36,889 bases of DNA from an uncultured Acidobacteriota bacterium. GTDB taxonomy: Bacteria > Acidobacteriota > Terriglobia > Bryobacterales > Bryobacteraceae. The stretch lies in NCBI GenBank assembly GCA_902825945.1, contig CADECY010000084.1, forward strand, positions 5,459 to 42,347. The letters are read 5' to 3'. Below the pieces are notes generated by a model. It was given only the letters and a program-made list of their open reading frames with translations. It did no database searches and had not been told where the DNA came from. The position numbers were made by a program, and so were the translations under genes. How positions within the stretch are numbered: the first letter of the stretch is position 1; each line of letters opens with the position of its first letter. Below, piece after piece: positions 8,682 through 16,616 of this stretch.

Positions 8682-9131
8682 ATGGACGAGAACGCAGCAA
8701 TCACAGTCGTGCTTCCCAGCCTGTTCAGCGCGGTGAGCTTCACCGCATGGTCGGTAGCAACCAACGTGCGCCGCACCCGTGTGGCTCGCGCACTGGTCGA
8801 CATGCAGGCGAAGATGCTCGAGAAGATGCCACCCGAGGAGTTGCCCGCTTATGCCGCCTCGGAAGCAGGCAAGGCGATCCTGAAGCTCGATGCCGGGCGA
8901 GCGGGATCGCCGCGGGATCGCATCCTCAACGCGATCACGGCGGGTCTGGTCATCGGACTCGTGGGAGTGGCGATGTTCGCCGTCCACCACGTACAGGTGA
9001 ACGAAGAGACTCGCCGCCTGATGCAAACCCTGGGCGCTGTGGGTATGGCGGCCGGTGCCGGACTCCTGCTCTCCGCGTTCGCGTCGTACCTGCTGAGCAA
9101 GGCATGGGGACTGTTCGAGGAGAGTAAGTGA
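8682..9131 (+). CDS. Small three-span membrane protein ahead of an ECF sigma factor
   Basis: 149 residues; not assigned to a named family with confidence. Three hydrophobic spans are visible at about 7-28, 85-108 and 118-143, with a charged cytoplasm-type segment (RRTRVARALVDMQAKMLEKM) between the first two. Ribosome site AGGAGAACGGAACG lies just before the ATG. Its last codons overlap the GTG start of the sigma factor in a GTGA arrangement, so the two are almost certainly translated from one message. Position in the operon suggests a membrane component of the signalling unit, for example a sensor or partner that controls the sigma factor, but no catalytic or metal-binding motif supports a more precise role. 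Confidence 0.75.
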   Translation: MDENAAITVVLPSLFSAVSFTAWSVATNVRRTRVARALVDMQAKMLEKMPPEELPAYAASEAGKAILKLDAGRAGSPRDRILNAITAGLVIGLVGVAMFAVHHVQVNEETRRLMQTLGAVGMAAGAGLLLSAFASYLLSKAWGLFEESK

Positions 9132-9667
9132 CGCTCGTCCGCGCGGACGGACTGGAGGAAGAAGCCGGCGGGACCGTCTCGATGTCCGAGGACCAGTTCC
9201 TGCTCCTCTATCACCGGACCGCGCGTCCGCTGCGGGCATACCTGCTCCGCATGAGCCGCGATCCGGCGCTGGCGGATGACCTGCTGCAGGAGGCCTACCT
9301 GCGCATGCTACGCGCTGACCTGCCCGTGCAAATGCCCGAGGAACACCAGCGCAACTATCTTTACCGCATCGCCACGAACCTTCTGCGCGATCATCTGCGT
9401 AAGCCACGCGCCGAGCCACTCGACACCGCGGCTCCCCCGGCGGTCGAAGCTGGGATGCCGGACGAGATCGCACGGATGCTCGCTTTTTTGGAACCGCGCG
9501 AGCGCGAGATGATGTGGCTGGCCTACGTCGAGCGCTTCAGCCACGAAGAGATCGGCCATGCGGTGGGCGCCAATCCACGCAGCGTGCGGACCATGCTCTA
9601 TCGCGCCCGCCACAAGCTTGCCGCTATTCTGAGGAGGAAGGGATGGAACCCGAAGACGAGTTCGTAG
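9128..9667 (+). CDS. ECF-type RNA polymerase sigma factor
   Basis: 179 residues from the GTG at 9128, preferred over the ATG at 9182 because a strong ribosome site (GAGGAGAG) sits 3 bases before it and the codon overlaps the upstream stop. Region 2 lies at about 25-90 (LADDLLQEAYLRML, NYLYRIATNLLRDHLRK) and binds core RNA polymerase and the -10 element. Region 4 lies at about 118-172, with a helix-turn-helix (FSHEEIGHAVGANPRSVRTML) for the -35 element. There is no region 3, as expected for ECF sigma factors. It sits between two membrane-protein genes with overlapping ends, the usual arrangement for a sigma factor held by membrane regulators. ECF units often activate their own promoter. Confidence 0.9.
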   Translation: MTLVRADGLEEEAGGTVSMSEDQFLLLYHRTARPLRAYLLRMSRDPALADDLLQEAYLRMLRADLPVQMPEEHQRNYLYRIATNLLRDHLRKPRAEPLDTAAPPAVEAGMPDEIARMLAFLEPREREMMWLAYVERFSHEEIGHAVGANPRSVRTMLYRARHKLAAILRRKGWNPKTSS

Positions 9668-9939
9668 CCGAGTACTTCGCGTCAATACCCGCGGACGAAC
9701 GGCCGCTTCCTTCTCCGCACCTGATCTGGTGGAGAGCCGAGATCGCGCGCCGGCGGCGTTTGGCTGAGCGGTCAGTAGCACCCGTGCGTTTCGCACAGTG
9801 GGCGTGTGGTGGCGCGATCGCTATTTTCCTCGCGGCTGGGCTGGTTCCCATGGGTCTCGGCGCCACGGTATGGCTGGGCATCGGAGCGGCGTTGTTGCTC
9901 TTGTTCGCCGCGGCCATATGCGCTACCGTGCTTGCGTAG
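9643..9939 (+). CDS. Small two-span membrane protein, possible anti-sigma factor
   Basis: 98 residues. The ATG at 9643 follows a near-perfect ribosome site (GAGGAGGAAGGG) inside the end of the sigma gene, which it overlaps by 25 bases. The first ~45 residues are soluble and acidic then basic (EPEDEFVAEYFASIPADERP, then WWRAEIARRRRLAERS). Two membrane spans follow at about 53-73 and 76-96. Size, topology and position fit a membrane-anchored anti-sigma factor, yet the zinc-binding HxxxCxxC motif of ZAS-type anti-sigma factors is absent, so any inhibition would work differently. The convergent deacylase gene ends 12 bases away. The role is inferred from context only. Confidence 0.7.
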   Translation: MEPEDEFVAEYFASIPADERPLPSPHLIWWRAEIARRRRLAERSVAPVRFAQWACGGAIAIFLAAGLVPMGLGATVWLGIGAALLLLFAAAICATVLA

Positions 9940-9951
9940 TACGCACGGCAC

Positions 9952-10893
9952 TCACCCCCGCGTTTCGTCGGCGATTAGAAACAGGGGCTCTCCCTCCTCC
10001 ACCACGGGAAACTCACGGCGCAATCCGATGATCCCATCGCAAGGCGACCGCAACTCGACGATCGTCTCGCCGAACAAGTCCACCAGGCGCCCCAGCAACT
10101 GCCCCTTCGATACGCGATCGAACATATCCACGGCGTTCATCAGGAATCCGCGGGCTGGCGAGTTGATTCCTCTTTCGACATTTCCCTCGCCGAACAGGTG
10201 AAGTTCCAGCGGCACTTGCTCGAGATCGCCACCGAGAATCGAAAGGTGACGCAACAGATTCCGGATTCCGCGTTTCATCATCTGGAGATCGTCCGCCGCG
10301 ATGCGGCCCGCTCCGCGTGCTTCCGTGTACAGGAACGGAATCCCGCGCGACTTGGCGAACGACACCGTTCGCCCCGGCGCTACTTCGGGATGCCCCCAGA
10401 CGACCGGAGCGCCGAAGGCGAGCGCACCCGCCTTGCTCCGCGGGTCCGATGCGTCGTAGCCTGCCATCGATGGCATGCGCCACTTGACGCCGCCCGAGTG
10501 AAGGTCGGCATAGAAATCAGCGTGCGCGATCACGGAATGCCCGAGATGCCAGGCGATCTGCTCGCTCGGCGTGCCGTCCGGACTCCCCGGAAACACGCGC
10601 GCTAGGTTCGCGCCGTCGAGCGGACTCGTTCGCGTTCCATTCCAAAAGGCGGGTGGGTTCGCCACCGGCACCGCGATCAGGTCACCGGACATCGCCGCGG
10701 GTTCGAGTTCCGCCACGGTTTCGTGGATCGCGCGCACGCCCTCGTATTCGTCACCATGCACGTTCGCCGACACCACGAGCAGCTTGCCCGGATTGGCCCC
10801 GCGGACCAGCAGCACGGGGATTTGGGTAAAGCCCAACTCGAGCGCGGCCCGATGGCGCGCCCCTCTGGGAAAACTGGCCGGATCGAAGCTCAT
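9952..10893 (-). CDS. Succinylglutamate desuccinylase/aspartoacylase-family metallo-deacylase
   Basis: 313 residues. The zinc site of the M14-like AstE/ASPA family is clear: NVHGDEYEG supplies H46 and E49, and ADLHSGG supplies H132. A candidate general base is E191 in YTEARGAGR. The C-terminal ~90 residues form a beta-rich domain ending in a lipoyl/biotinyl-like segment (LRSPCDGIIGLRREFPVVEEGEPL), common in bacterial members of unknown substrate. These enzymes cleave N-acyl amino acids or related amides in the cytoplasm. The start overlaps the stop of the PLP-enzyme gene upstream (ATGA), so the two are coupled and may act on the same amino-acid derivative. It is not specifically aspartoacylase on present evidence. 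Confidence 0.83.
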   Translation of the reverse strand: MSFDPASFPRGARHRAALELGFTQIPVLLVRGANPGKLLVVSANVHGDEYEGVRAIHETVAELEPAAMSGDLIAVPVANPPAFWNGTRTSPLDGANLARVFPGSPDGTPSEQIAWHLGHSVIAHADFYADLHSGGVKWRMPSMAGYDASDPRSKAGALAFGAPVVWGHPEVAPGRTVSFAKSRGIPFLYTEARGAGRIAADDLQMMKRGIRNLLRHLSILGGDLEQVPLELHLFGEGNVERGINSPARGFLMNAVDMFDRVSKGQLLGRLVDLFGETIVELRSPCDGIIGLRREFPVVEEGEPLFLIADETRG

Positions 10894-11897
10894 AGGATCC
10901 CCTGCAGATGCTGGGCCAGAGTCGTAGGATCGACCACACGGTCGGGATGGAGCGCCGCGGCCTCCGCGATCGATTCCGGGTCCTTGAATCCGTGTCCTGT
11001 CACGATGCAGGCGATCGTCTCCTCACGGCGGACGATCCGGCGCTCGAGCGCCCGGCGAACACCGGCCAGAGCGGTCGCGCCAGCAGGCTCGCAATAAATC
11101 CCCTCTTCGGCGAGCATCCACGACTGCATTTCGAAGACCTCCTCGTCTTCCACCGCGAACGCGTAGCCTCCGTTGGCGCGCAGATGTCGAAGTGCAATGC
11201 TGGCGTCGATGTCGAACGGAACCGCCAGTCCGCTGATTCTCGTGGTGCTGTGAACCGGCCGGATCTCGTCGTCGCCGCGCGCGAATGCCGCCGCGACGGT
11301 CGAGCAGCGGGCGGGCTGCACCGCGTGGACTCGCGACTTGGTCCCGGCTCCGCGCGCGACCGCGGTGTAGAGTCCGCCGCCGCCGACCGGCACGAAGATG
11401 TGATCGGCTTGTCCCGCGAGTTCATGCCCGAGCGACTCGACACCTTCCATGCCGATCGGACAGTGACGGTAGGCGGAGACTACCAGTGGCGCGTTGTAGG
11501 TGGCCGAGAAGCTGTGAAGGTCGGTGAAGACCTGTTGAGTGACGCGGGGATCGGAGACGAACTCGCGCACGCGCAGCAGCAGCGCACCGTGCGCCTGCAT
11601 CTGCATCAGCTTGCCGGCCGGCGCATTCTGATTGACCACGATCGCGCAACGCATGCCGTAGCGCGCCGAGTAGGCGGCCAGCGACGATCCGGTGTTGCCC
11701 GACGAGGTCGCCACGCAGGCCTTGGCGCCGATCCGCAACAGGCGCGCGACTTCCGCAGCGATAAAGCGGTCTTTGTATGATCCGGTGGGGTTGCAGCTTT
11801 CCAGCTTGAACATCAGCCGCCGGAGTCCGAGTTCGGGACCGATTCTCGTGCTCTCGACGAGGGGAGTGTTACCTTCTCCCAGGGTGACTGTACTCAC
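10890..11897 (-). CDS. Threonine synthase-like PLP-dependent enzyme
   Basis: 335 residues with a GTG start. A fold-type II PLP enzyme: the internal aldimine lysine is K42 in NPTGSYKDRF, the substrate loop is TSSGNTGSSLAAYSA (about 64-78), and the phosphate-binding glycine loop is VPVGGGGLYTAV (about 173-184). The sequence resembles threonine synthase/threonine deaminase more than cysteine synthase. It is shorter than classic threonine synthases (usually 350-480) and lacks their N-terminal domain, so a role as threonine synthase, diaminopropionate ammonia-lyase-like enzyme or other beta-replacing enzyme remains open. First gene of a two-gene operon with the downstream deacylase; promoter expected in the short gap shared with the divergent DUF503 gene. 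Confidence 0.78.
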   Translation of the reverse strand: MSTVTLGEGNTPLVESTRIGPELGLRRLMFKLESCNPTGSYKDRFIAAEVARLLRIGAKACVATSSGNTGSSLAAYSARYGMRCAIVVNQNAPAGKLMQMQAHGALLLRVREFVSDPRVTQQVFTDLHSFSATYNAPLVVSAYRHCPIGMEGVESLGHELAGQADHIFVPVGGGGLYTAVARGAGTKSRVHAVQPARCSTVAAAFARGDDEIRPVHSTTRISGLAVPFDIDASIALRHLRANGGYAFAVEDEEVFEMQSWMLAEEGIYCEPAGATALAGVRRALERRIVRREETIACIVTGHGFKDPESIAEAAALHPDRVVDPTTLAQHLQGIL

Positions 11898-11970
11898 GAA
11901 GGATAGTCTATCGGATGAAGGGGGGCCAGCGCTCCGCGCCAGAGCCCGAATCGGCTACGATGGAAGGACC
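11898..11970. promoter_or_regulatory. Short divergent control region
   Basis: Only 73 bases separate the GTG start of the PLP-enzyme gene (-) from the ATG of the DUF503 gene (+), so both transcripts must begin here or inside the neighbouring gene. A perfect small dyad, GATAG-T-CTATC, lies at 11902-11912, next to the minus-strand start. TACGAT at 11956-11961 is a possible -10 for the seven-gene plus-strand run. GGAAGGACC just before the ATG is the ribosome site. The promoter calls are tentative. Confidence 0.35.
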
Positions 11971-12258
11971 ATGGCAGCGATCGGCGTTCTCACCATGGAG
12001 CTGCGAATCGAGACTTCGCACTCGCTGAAGGACAAACGCCACGTGGTCAAGAGCCTGAAGGATAAGTTGCGTCAGCGTCACAATATTTCGATTGCCGAGA
12101 TCGATTATCAGGATCAGTGGCAGCATGCCCTGATGGCCGCTGTCACCGTGTCGTCGAGCCGACAGTTCGCCGAGCAGGTTCTGCGCGCGGTCGAGCAGGA
12201 GGCCTACGAGTTGGTCGGCGAGATTCTCACGAGCACCACGCTCGAGTGGGTGGATTGA
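11971..12258 (+). CDS. DUF503 (YlxP-like) family protein
   Basis: 95 residues, the normal length of the DUF503/YlxP family. Typical features are MAAIGVLTMELRI at the start, HSLKDKRHVVKSLKDKLRQR at about 23-42, FNISIAEID-like NISIAEIDYQDQW, and a C-terminal VGEILTSTTLEW. The molecular function is not established; the gene is characteristically found beside rbfA and infB in the translation-factor cluster. Here its stop codon is followed directly by the rbfA start (TGAATG), but infB is not upstream: the gene begins at a divergent promoter. It is the first gene of the tightly packed run that continues through the heme genes. Confidence 0.88.
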   Translation: MAAIGVLTMELRIETSHSLKDKRHVVKSLKDKLRQRHNISIAEIDYQDQWQHALMAAVTVSSSRQFAEQVLRAVEQEAYELVGEILTSTTLEWVD

Positions 12259-12636
12259 ATGGACCCGCGACGATCCGGACGCTTGGCCGAGACCCTTCGA
12301 GTGGAACTCGAAGAGTTGATCAACTACGAACTCAACGATCCGCGGATTTCCAGCGTGGCGGTGACCGAAGTTCTGCTTTCCCCCGACGGCAAGAAGGCCC
12401 ACGTCCGTGTCGCGATCGGAGGCTCCCCCGAGCGGCAAAAGGAGTGCCTGGAAGCCATTGAAAAAGCGAAGGGTTACCTACGGGTTCTCCTCGCCGATCG
12501 GGTAGACGTCTTCCGCATGCCGGACCTCCGGTTCGACGCCGATCTTCCCCCGGATCTCCGCGTCAAGGCAAGCGACCTCCTCAAGCGGATTCGCAAAGGC
12601 CGTCCCCGGGACGCCGGAGCGGCGGATGCGGGCTAG
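12259..12636 (+). CDS. rbfA: 30S ribosome-binding factor A
   Basis: 125 residues. RbfA is a KH-fold protein that binds the immature 30S subunit near the 5' end of 16S rRNA and helps its late maturation, notably in the cold. Recognisable are the N-terminal RSGRLAETLRVELEELINYELNDPRI (about 4-29), the VTEVLLSPDGKKAHVRVAI strands, and the C-terminal LRFDADLPPDLRVKASDLLKRI typical of the family. The ATG directly abuts the stop of the DUF503 gene. Its end overlaps the apbE start by 11 bases. In many bacteria truB or nrnA follows; here a flavin transferase and heme genes follow instead. Confidence 0.93.
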   Translation: MDPRRSGRLAETLRVELEELINYELNDPRISSVAVTEVLLSPDGKKAHVRVAIGGSPERQKECLEAIEKAKGYLRVLLADRVDVFRMPDLRFDADLPPDLRVKASDLLKRIRKGRPRDAGAADAG

Positions 12637-13645
12637 TACTCGGCTCCGGGCGACAAAAATCCACCGTTTCCTATCCTTTACAATTGCCACTGTGGTACCT
12701 TTATGGGTGGCAATCGGGGCCGCCCGGGCCGCAGAACCACTGCGGATCGAATCGACCCTGGATGCCATGGGCTCCACCTACACCATCGTGGCGTACGGTG
12801 AGGACAGATTGAAGCTGGAGACTGCCGTGGAAGCAGCCTTCGACGAGGTCCGCCGGCTGGACAATCTGATATCCAACTATAAGCCCAAGAGTGAGTGGAG
12901 TCTGGTGAATCGTAATGCCGCGGCCGGGCCCGTGCGTGTAAGCCAGGAGGTCTTCGATCTGATCGCCGCCTGCCTGGAGTACAGCCGGAAGTCGGGAGGC
13001 GCGTTCGACATCACCGTAGGTCCCCTCGTGCGAACGTGGGGATTTTACAAAGGCTCGGGCCGTCTTCCCCATCGCGCCGAAATCCGGACCGCGCTCGGGA
13101 AGACCGGTTACCGTAACGTGATCCTCGATAAGGAGACCCTATCCGTGAGCTTCGCCAGACCTGGAGTCGAGATCGACCCCGGCGGTATCGGCAAAGGCTA
13201 TGCGGTTGACCGCGTGGCGGCACTGCTGCGCCAAATGGGAATCCGGTCCGCGTTCGTCAACGCCGCCAATTCCAGCATGTACGCCATCGGCACTCCGCCG
13301 GGCGAAGCAGGCTGGAAGGTGAAGATCCGGCATCCGCTCGAACCGTCGAAAACAGTTGCGGAATTGACGCTCGCCGACAAGTCCATGTCGACTTCGGGGA
13401 CCTCGGAGAAGTTTTTCATCTCCGGCGGCAAACGTTACAGCCATATCTTCGACCCCCGCACCGGATATCCGGCCGGGGGAATGCTTTCGGTCTCGGTGGT
13501 CGCGGAACGCACCATCGATAGCGAAGCCTGGACCAAGCCGAACTTCATTCTCGGCAAGGAATGGGCAAGGAAGAACATGCCCAAGGATTTCAACGTTTTC
13601 TTTTGCGAGGACAGGAACCCAGCAACATGCGCGTGGCTCCAATGA
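12626..13645 (+). CDS. apbE: FAD:protein FMN transferase (ApbE family), exported
   Basis: 339 residues. ApbE enzymes attach FMN from FAD to a threonine of target proteins outside the cytoplasmic membrane, for example in Rnf/Nqr subunits and FMN-binding-domain proteins. Visible motifs: MGSTYTIVAYG near residue 49, GGIGKGYAVDRVAALLRQMG (about 190-209), STSGTSEKFF (about 254-263), and SHIFDPRTGYP (about 272-282), whose aspartate belongs to the metal/FAD site. An N-terminal export signal ending in AIGAARAAE is present. A slight oddity is VNAANSSMYAIG in place of the commoner VNLGGDI motif, so activity is likely but not certain. Overlaps rbfA by 11 bases and hemE by 4 (ATGA). No flavinylation target is evident nearby. 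Confidence 0.87.
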   Translation: MRASTRLRATKIHRFLSFTIATVVPLWVAIGAARAAEPLRIESTLDAMGSTYTIVAYGEDRLKLETAVEAAFDEVRRLDNLISNYKPKSEWSLVNRNAAAGPVRVSQEVFDLIAACLEYSRKSGGAFDITVGPLVRTWGFYKGSGRLPHRAEIRTALGKTGYRNVILDKETLSVSFARPGVEIDPGGIGKGYAVDRVAALLRQMGIRSAFVNAANSSMYAIGTPPGEAGWKVKIRHPLEPSKTVAELTLADKSMSTSGTSEKFFISGGKRYSHIFDPRTGYPAGGMLSVSVVAERTIDSEAWTKPNFILGKEWARKNMPKDFNVFFCEDRNPATCAWLQ

Positions 13646-14664
13646 ATAGCCGGTTTCTCGATGCTTGCCGCCGGCGGCCCACGGATTACCGCCCGGTGTG
13701 GTTCATGCGGCAAGCGGGGCGATACATGCCCCAGTATCGCGAGGTGCGGAAACACCACCACATCCTCGAGATTTGCAAAAGGCCCGATCTGGCCGCGATG
13801 GTTACGCTCCAGCCTGTTGAAGCGCTGGACGTCGACGCCGCCATCATCTTCGCCGACCTTTTGCTGCCCATCGAACCGATGGGCCTGAAACTCGATTTCG
13901 TCGCCGGAGAGGGACCGGTGATCGACAACCCCGTGCGCACATCGTCCGATGTCGATTCACTCTCGATCTCCAATACCGACGACTTGGGCTATGTCGGTGA
14001 GTCGATCCAGATGGCCGTCCGCGCGCTTGCCGGACGCGTGCCCGTGATCGGGTTCGTCGGCGCGCCGTTCACGATGGCGAGCTACATGATCGAAGGCGGG
14101 CCCTCGCGCAGCTTCCTCAAGACCAAGCAGATGATGTACCGCGACGAGACCCTCTGGCGCCGCCTGATGGGCAAACTGGTCGATGTGCTCGGGCCGTACG
14201 CGCTCATGCAGGTCGCCGCCGGAGCCCGCGTCATCCAGGTCTTCGATAGCTGGGTCGGCGCGCTCGGATCGGACGACTACGTCCGCTACGTCGCTCCCTA
14301 TTCGCGGGCTCTGATCGAGCGGATTCGCTCGGCCAGTGTCCCCGTGATCCACTTCGGAACCGGCGCGGGCGGCTACTTCAAGGAACTCCACGCGGCGGGT
14401 GGCGACATCCTCGGCGTCGACTGGCGCGTCAATATCGACCAGGCGTGGATGGACATCAGCTACCGGTCGGCGATCCAGGGTAACCTCGATCCCGCCGTGC
14501 TGTTCGCTCCGCTGCCCGAACTGAAACAGCGCGTTCACGAACTGCTCAAGCGGACCGGTACCCGTCCGGGGCACATCTTCAACGTCGGCCATGGCATCCT
14601 GCCGGAGACCCCGGTGGACCACGTGAAGGCCTGCGTCGATTTCGTGCGCGAATTCAAGCCCTAG
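13642..14664 (+). CDS. hemE: Uroporphyrinogen decarboxylase
   Basis: 340 residues from the ATG at 13642, which overlaps the apbE stop (ATGA) and gives the family's usual N-terminus (MNSRFLDACRRRPTDYRPVW); an ATG 15 bases earlier is an alternative. The enzyme removes four acetate carboxyls from uroporphyrinogen III to give coproporphyrinogen III. Key residues are present: R23 and R27 in FMRQAGRYMP, D72 in FADLLLPIEPMG, the tyrosine of FVGAPFTMASYMIEGG, and H317 in FNVGHGILPETP. Length matches the family. Followed after 5 bases by hemY, with no ferrochelatase (hemH) or hemQ in between. Cytoplasmic. Confidence 0.95.
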   Translation: MNSRFLDACRRRPTDYRPVWFMRQAGRYMPQYREVRKHHHILEICKRPDLAAMVTLQPVEALDVDAAIIFADLLLPIEPMGLKLDFVAGEGPVIDNPVRTSSDVDSLSISNTDDLGYVGESIQMAVRALAGRVPVIGFVGAPFTMASYMIEGGPSRSFLKTKQMMYRDETLWRRLMGKLVDVLGPYALMQVAAGARVIQVFDSWVGALGSDDYVRYVAPYSRALIERIRSASVPVIHFGTGAGGYFKELHAAGGDILGVDWRVNIDQAWMDISYRSAIQGNLDPAVLFAPLPELKQRVHELLKRTGTRPGHIFNVGHGILPETPVDHVKACVDFVREFKP

Positions 14665-14669
14665 GTCCG

Positions 14670-16031
14670 GTGCGCCCCGTCCTCATCATCGGCGGCGGCG
14701 TCTCGGGTCTGAGCGCGGCATATTACCTCCGTCAAGCGGGCGTCGCCCCGTCGATCGTCGAAAAGCAACCCCGGCTCGGTGGCGTGATTTCCACGAGCGT
14801 CGTGGACGGTTGCGTCATCGAAGGCGGCCCCGATAGCTTTCTCTCGGCCAAACCCGCGGCGATGGATCTGATTCGCGAGGTGGGCCTCGAGTCCGAGGTG
14901 ATCGGCTCGAACGATCACCTGCGTGTCACCTACATCAAGCGCGATGGCCGGCTGGTTCCACTGCCCGATGGATTGATGATGATGGTCCCCACCAAGATTT
15001 GGCCGGTCGCGGTCAGCAGCCTGCTCGGATGGGGAACCAAGGTCAGGATGGGGCTCGAGTACTTTCGCCAGCCAGCAGTCACGGCGGGCGCTGATCGCTC
15101 GGTGGCGGAATTCGTCGCCGATCACTATGGTCAGGAAGCGGTGGACTACCTGGCCGAGCCGCTGCTCTCGGGCGTCTACGGAGGAAGCCCCGCCGAGTTG
15201 AGCGTGGCGAGCGTTCTGCCACGGTTCGTCGAGATGGAAGCCAAGTACGGCTCACTGACGCGCGGAGTGCTGGCGGCGCCCAAGCCCACGGCAGGTTCGG
15301 GGACGCTGTTTCGAACCATGAAACGCGGCTTGCAACAGCTCACCGATGCGGTGGAGCGCGCGGCCGCTCCGGAGTTCCTGCGCGGCGAAGTAGAGACGAT
15401 CGAGCCTGACGGTGAAACCTGGCGCGTACGCGTGAACGGCGAGTGGATCGGTGCCGCTCGGGTCATCGTCGCGTGTCCAGCGCATGCCGCCGCGGGCGTC
15501 GTCGCGGGGATCGATGGAGAACTGGCGCGCGCGCTCGGCGGCATCGTCTATTCGTCCTCGATGACAGTCGCGCTCGGCTATCGCCGCGACAAGCTCGGAC
15601 ACTCGCAGAATGGCTTCGGCTTCCTGATCCCCAAGCGCGAGCGCAAGCGCATGATCGCTTGCACCTGGGTCGGCACCAAGTTCAGCCATCGCGTCCCGGA
15701 CACCCATGCCCTGCTGCGGTGCTTCCTCGGCGGATCGGAAGACGCCGCGATTCTGAGCGAATCCGATGAAGCCGTCACCGCGATCGTGCGCGGGGAGTTA
15801 CACGAGATCATGGGCGTGACCGCTGAACCCGAGTTCGCGCGGATCAGCCGCTGGCCGCGATCGATGGCGCAGTACACGGTGGGCCACGCGAAACGCCTCG
15901 CGATCATCGAAGGGCGGACCCGCGTCCACAAAGGACTCGAACTGATCGGCAACGCCTACACCGGCATCGGCATTCCAGATTGCATCAAGATGGGCAAGGA
16001 CGCCGCGCGGCGTGTCACAATAGCGGCATGA
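14670..16031 (+). CDS. hemY: Protoporphyrinogen/coproporphyrinogen oxidase (HemY type)
   Basis: 453 residues with a GTG start. FAD-dependent oxygen-using oxidase that aromatises protoporphyrinogen IX, or coproporphyrinogen III in the coproporphyrin-dependent branch. The dinucleotide-binding start VLIIGGGVSGLSAAYYL (4-20) is followed by VEKQPRLGG and EGGPDSFLS. The C-terminal FAD motif is NAYTGIGIPDCIKMGKDAA (about 429-447). The middle segment VADHYGQEAVDYLAEPLLSGVYGG is typical of HemY. Which pathway branch applies cannot be decided because neither hemH nor hemQ is in the window. Stop overlaps the P460 start (ATGA). Confidence 0.93.
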   Translation: MRPVLIIGGGVSGLSAAYYLRQAGVAPSIVEKQPRLGGVISTSVVDGCVIEGGPDSFLSAKPAAMDLIREVGLESEVIGSNDHLRVTYIKRDGRLVPLPDGLMMMVPTKIWPVAVSSLLGWGTKVRMGLEYFRQPAVTAGADRSVAEFVADHYGQEAVDYLAEPLLSGVYGGSPAELSVASVLPRFVEMEAKYGSLTRGVLAAPKPTAGSGTLFRTMKRGLQQLTDAVERAAAPEFLRGEVETIEPDGETWRVRVNGEWIGAARVIVACPAHAAAGVVAGIDGELARALGGIVYSSSMTVALGYRRDKLGHSQNGFGFLIPKRERKRMIACTWVGTKFSHRVPDTHALLRCFLGGSEDAAILSESDEAVTAIVRGELHEIMGVTAEPEFARISRWPRSMAQYTVGHAKRLAIIEGRTRVHKGLELIGNAYTGIGIPDCIKMGKDAARRVTIAA

Positions 16032-16612
16032 AGCGAGCGGCCCTTGTGTTTGCGTTGACCTGCGCCGGATTCTCCGAACCCATGGCCACGCCCAAGTATT
16101 CGAACGATGACAAGCTGGTGCGGCCAACGGGTTGGCGCCGCTGGATGTTCGTGGGGGCCAACTACGGAATGGGCTACGCGCCGGGCGAGAATATCGACAA
16201 TCCGAAGCCGAAACCCGGAACGTTCCACAACATCTACATGCAGCCGGAAGCGTACGATCATTTCGCCAAGACCGGCGAGTTCCCCGAAAAGACAATGCTC
16301 ATCATGGAAGTGGTCAAGCCGGGAACCCACGCCTCGATCAACAAGCGCGGCATGTTCCAAAGCGAGCAGGTGGGGATCGAAGTGGCGTTGAAGGATTCCA
16401 AGCGCTTCTCCGACAAGTGGGCCTACTTCAACTTCATCGGCGAAGGCGGCAAGCAGTTGAACGAGTCGAAGGCATTCGAAAAGGACGCCTGCTGGAAGTG
16501 CCACAATGCGCACGGCGCGAAAGACAACGTCTTTGCCCAGTTTTATCCGGTGCTGCGCGAGGCGCGGCCGGAAGTGGGCGAGCCGCTGAAGACCGTCAAG
16601 TCCGCGCATTGA
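16028..16612 (+). CDS. Cytochrome P460-family c-type heme protein, exported
   Basis: 194 residues. N-terminal signal peptide (KRAALVFALTCAGFSEPMA), then a cytochrome P460/c'-beta-type domain: RPTGWRRWMFVGANYGMGY near 32-50 and a single c-heme site CWKCHNAHG at 155-163 close to the C-terminus, as in the family. P460 proteins carry a lysine-crosslinked heme and oxidise hydroxylamine; relatives (cytochrome c'-beta, others) bind NO without that crosslink. Which lysine might crosslink here cannot be judged by eye, so the reaction is open. The ATG overlaps the hemY stop and the beta-helix gene follows after 4 bases. Acts in the periplasm; needs the cytochrome c maturation system encoded elsewhere. 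Confidence 0.85.
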   Translation: MKRAALVFALTCAGFSEPMATPKYSNDDKLVRPTGWRRWMFVGANYGMGYAPGENIDNPKPKPGTFHNIYMQPEAYDHFAKTGEFPEKTMLIMEVVKPGTHASINKRGMFQSEQVGIEVALKDSKRFSDKWAYFNFIGEGGKQLNESKAFEKDACWKCHNAHGAKDNVFAQFYPVLREARPEVGEPLKTVKSAH

Positions 16613-16616
16613 TCCC

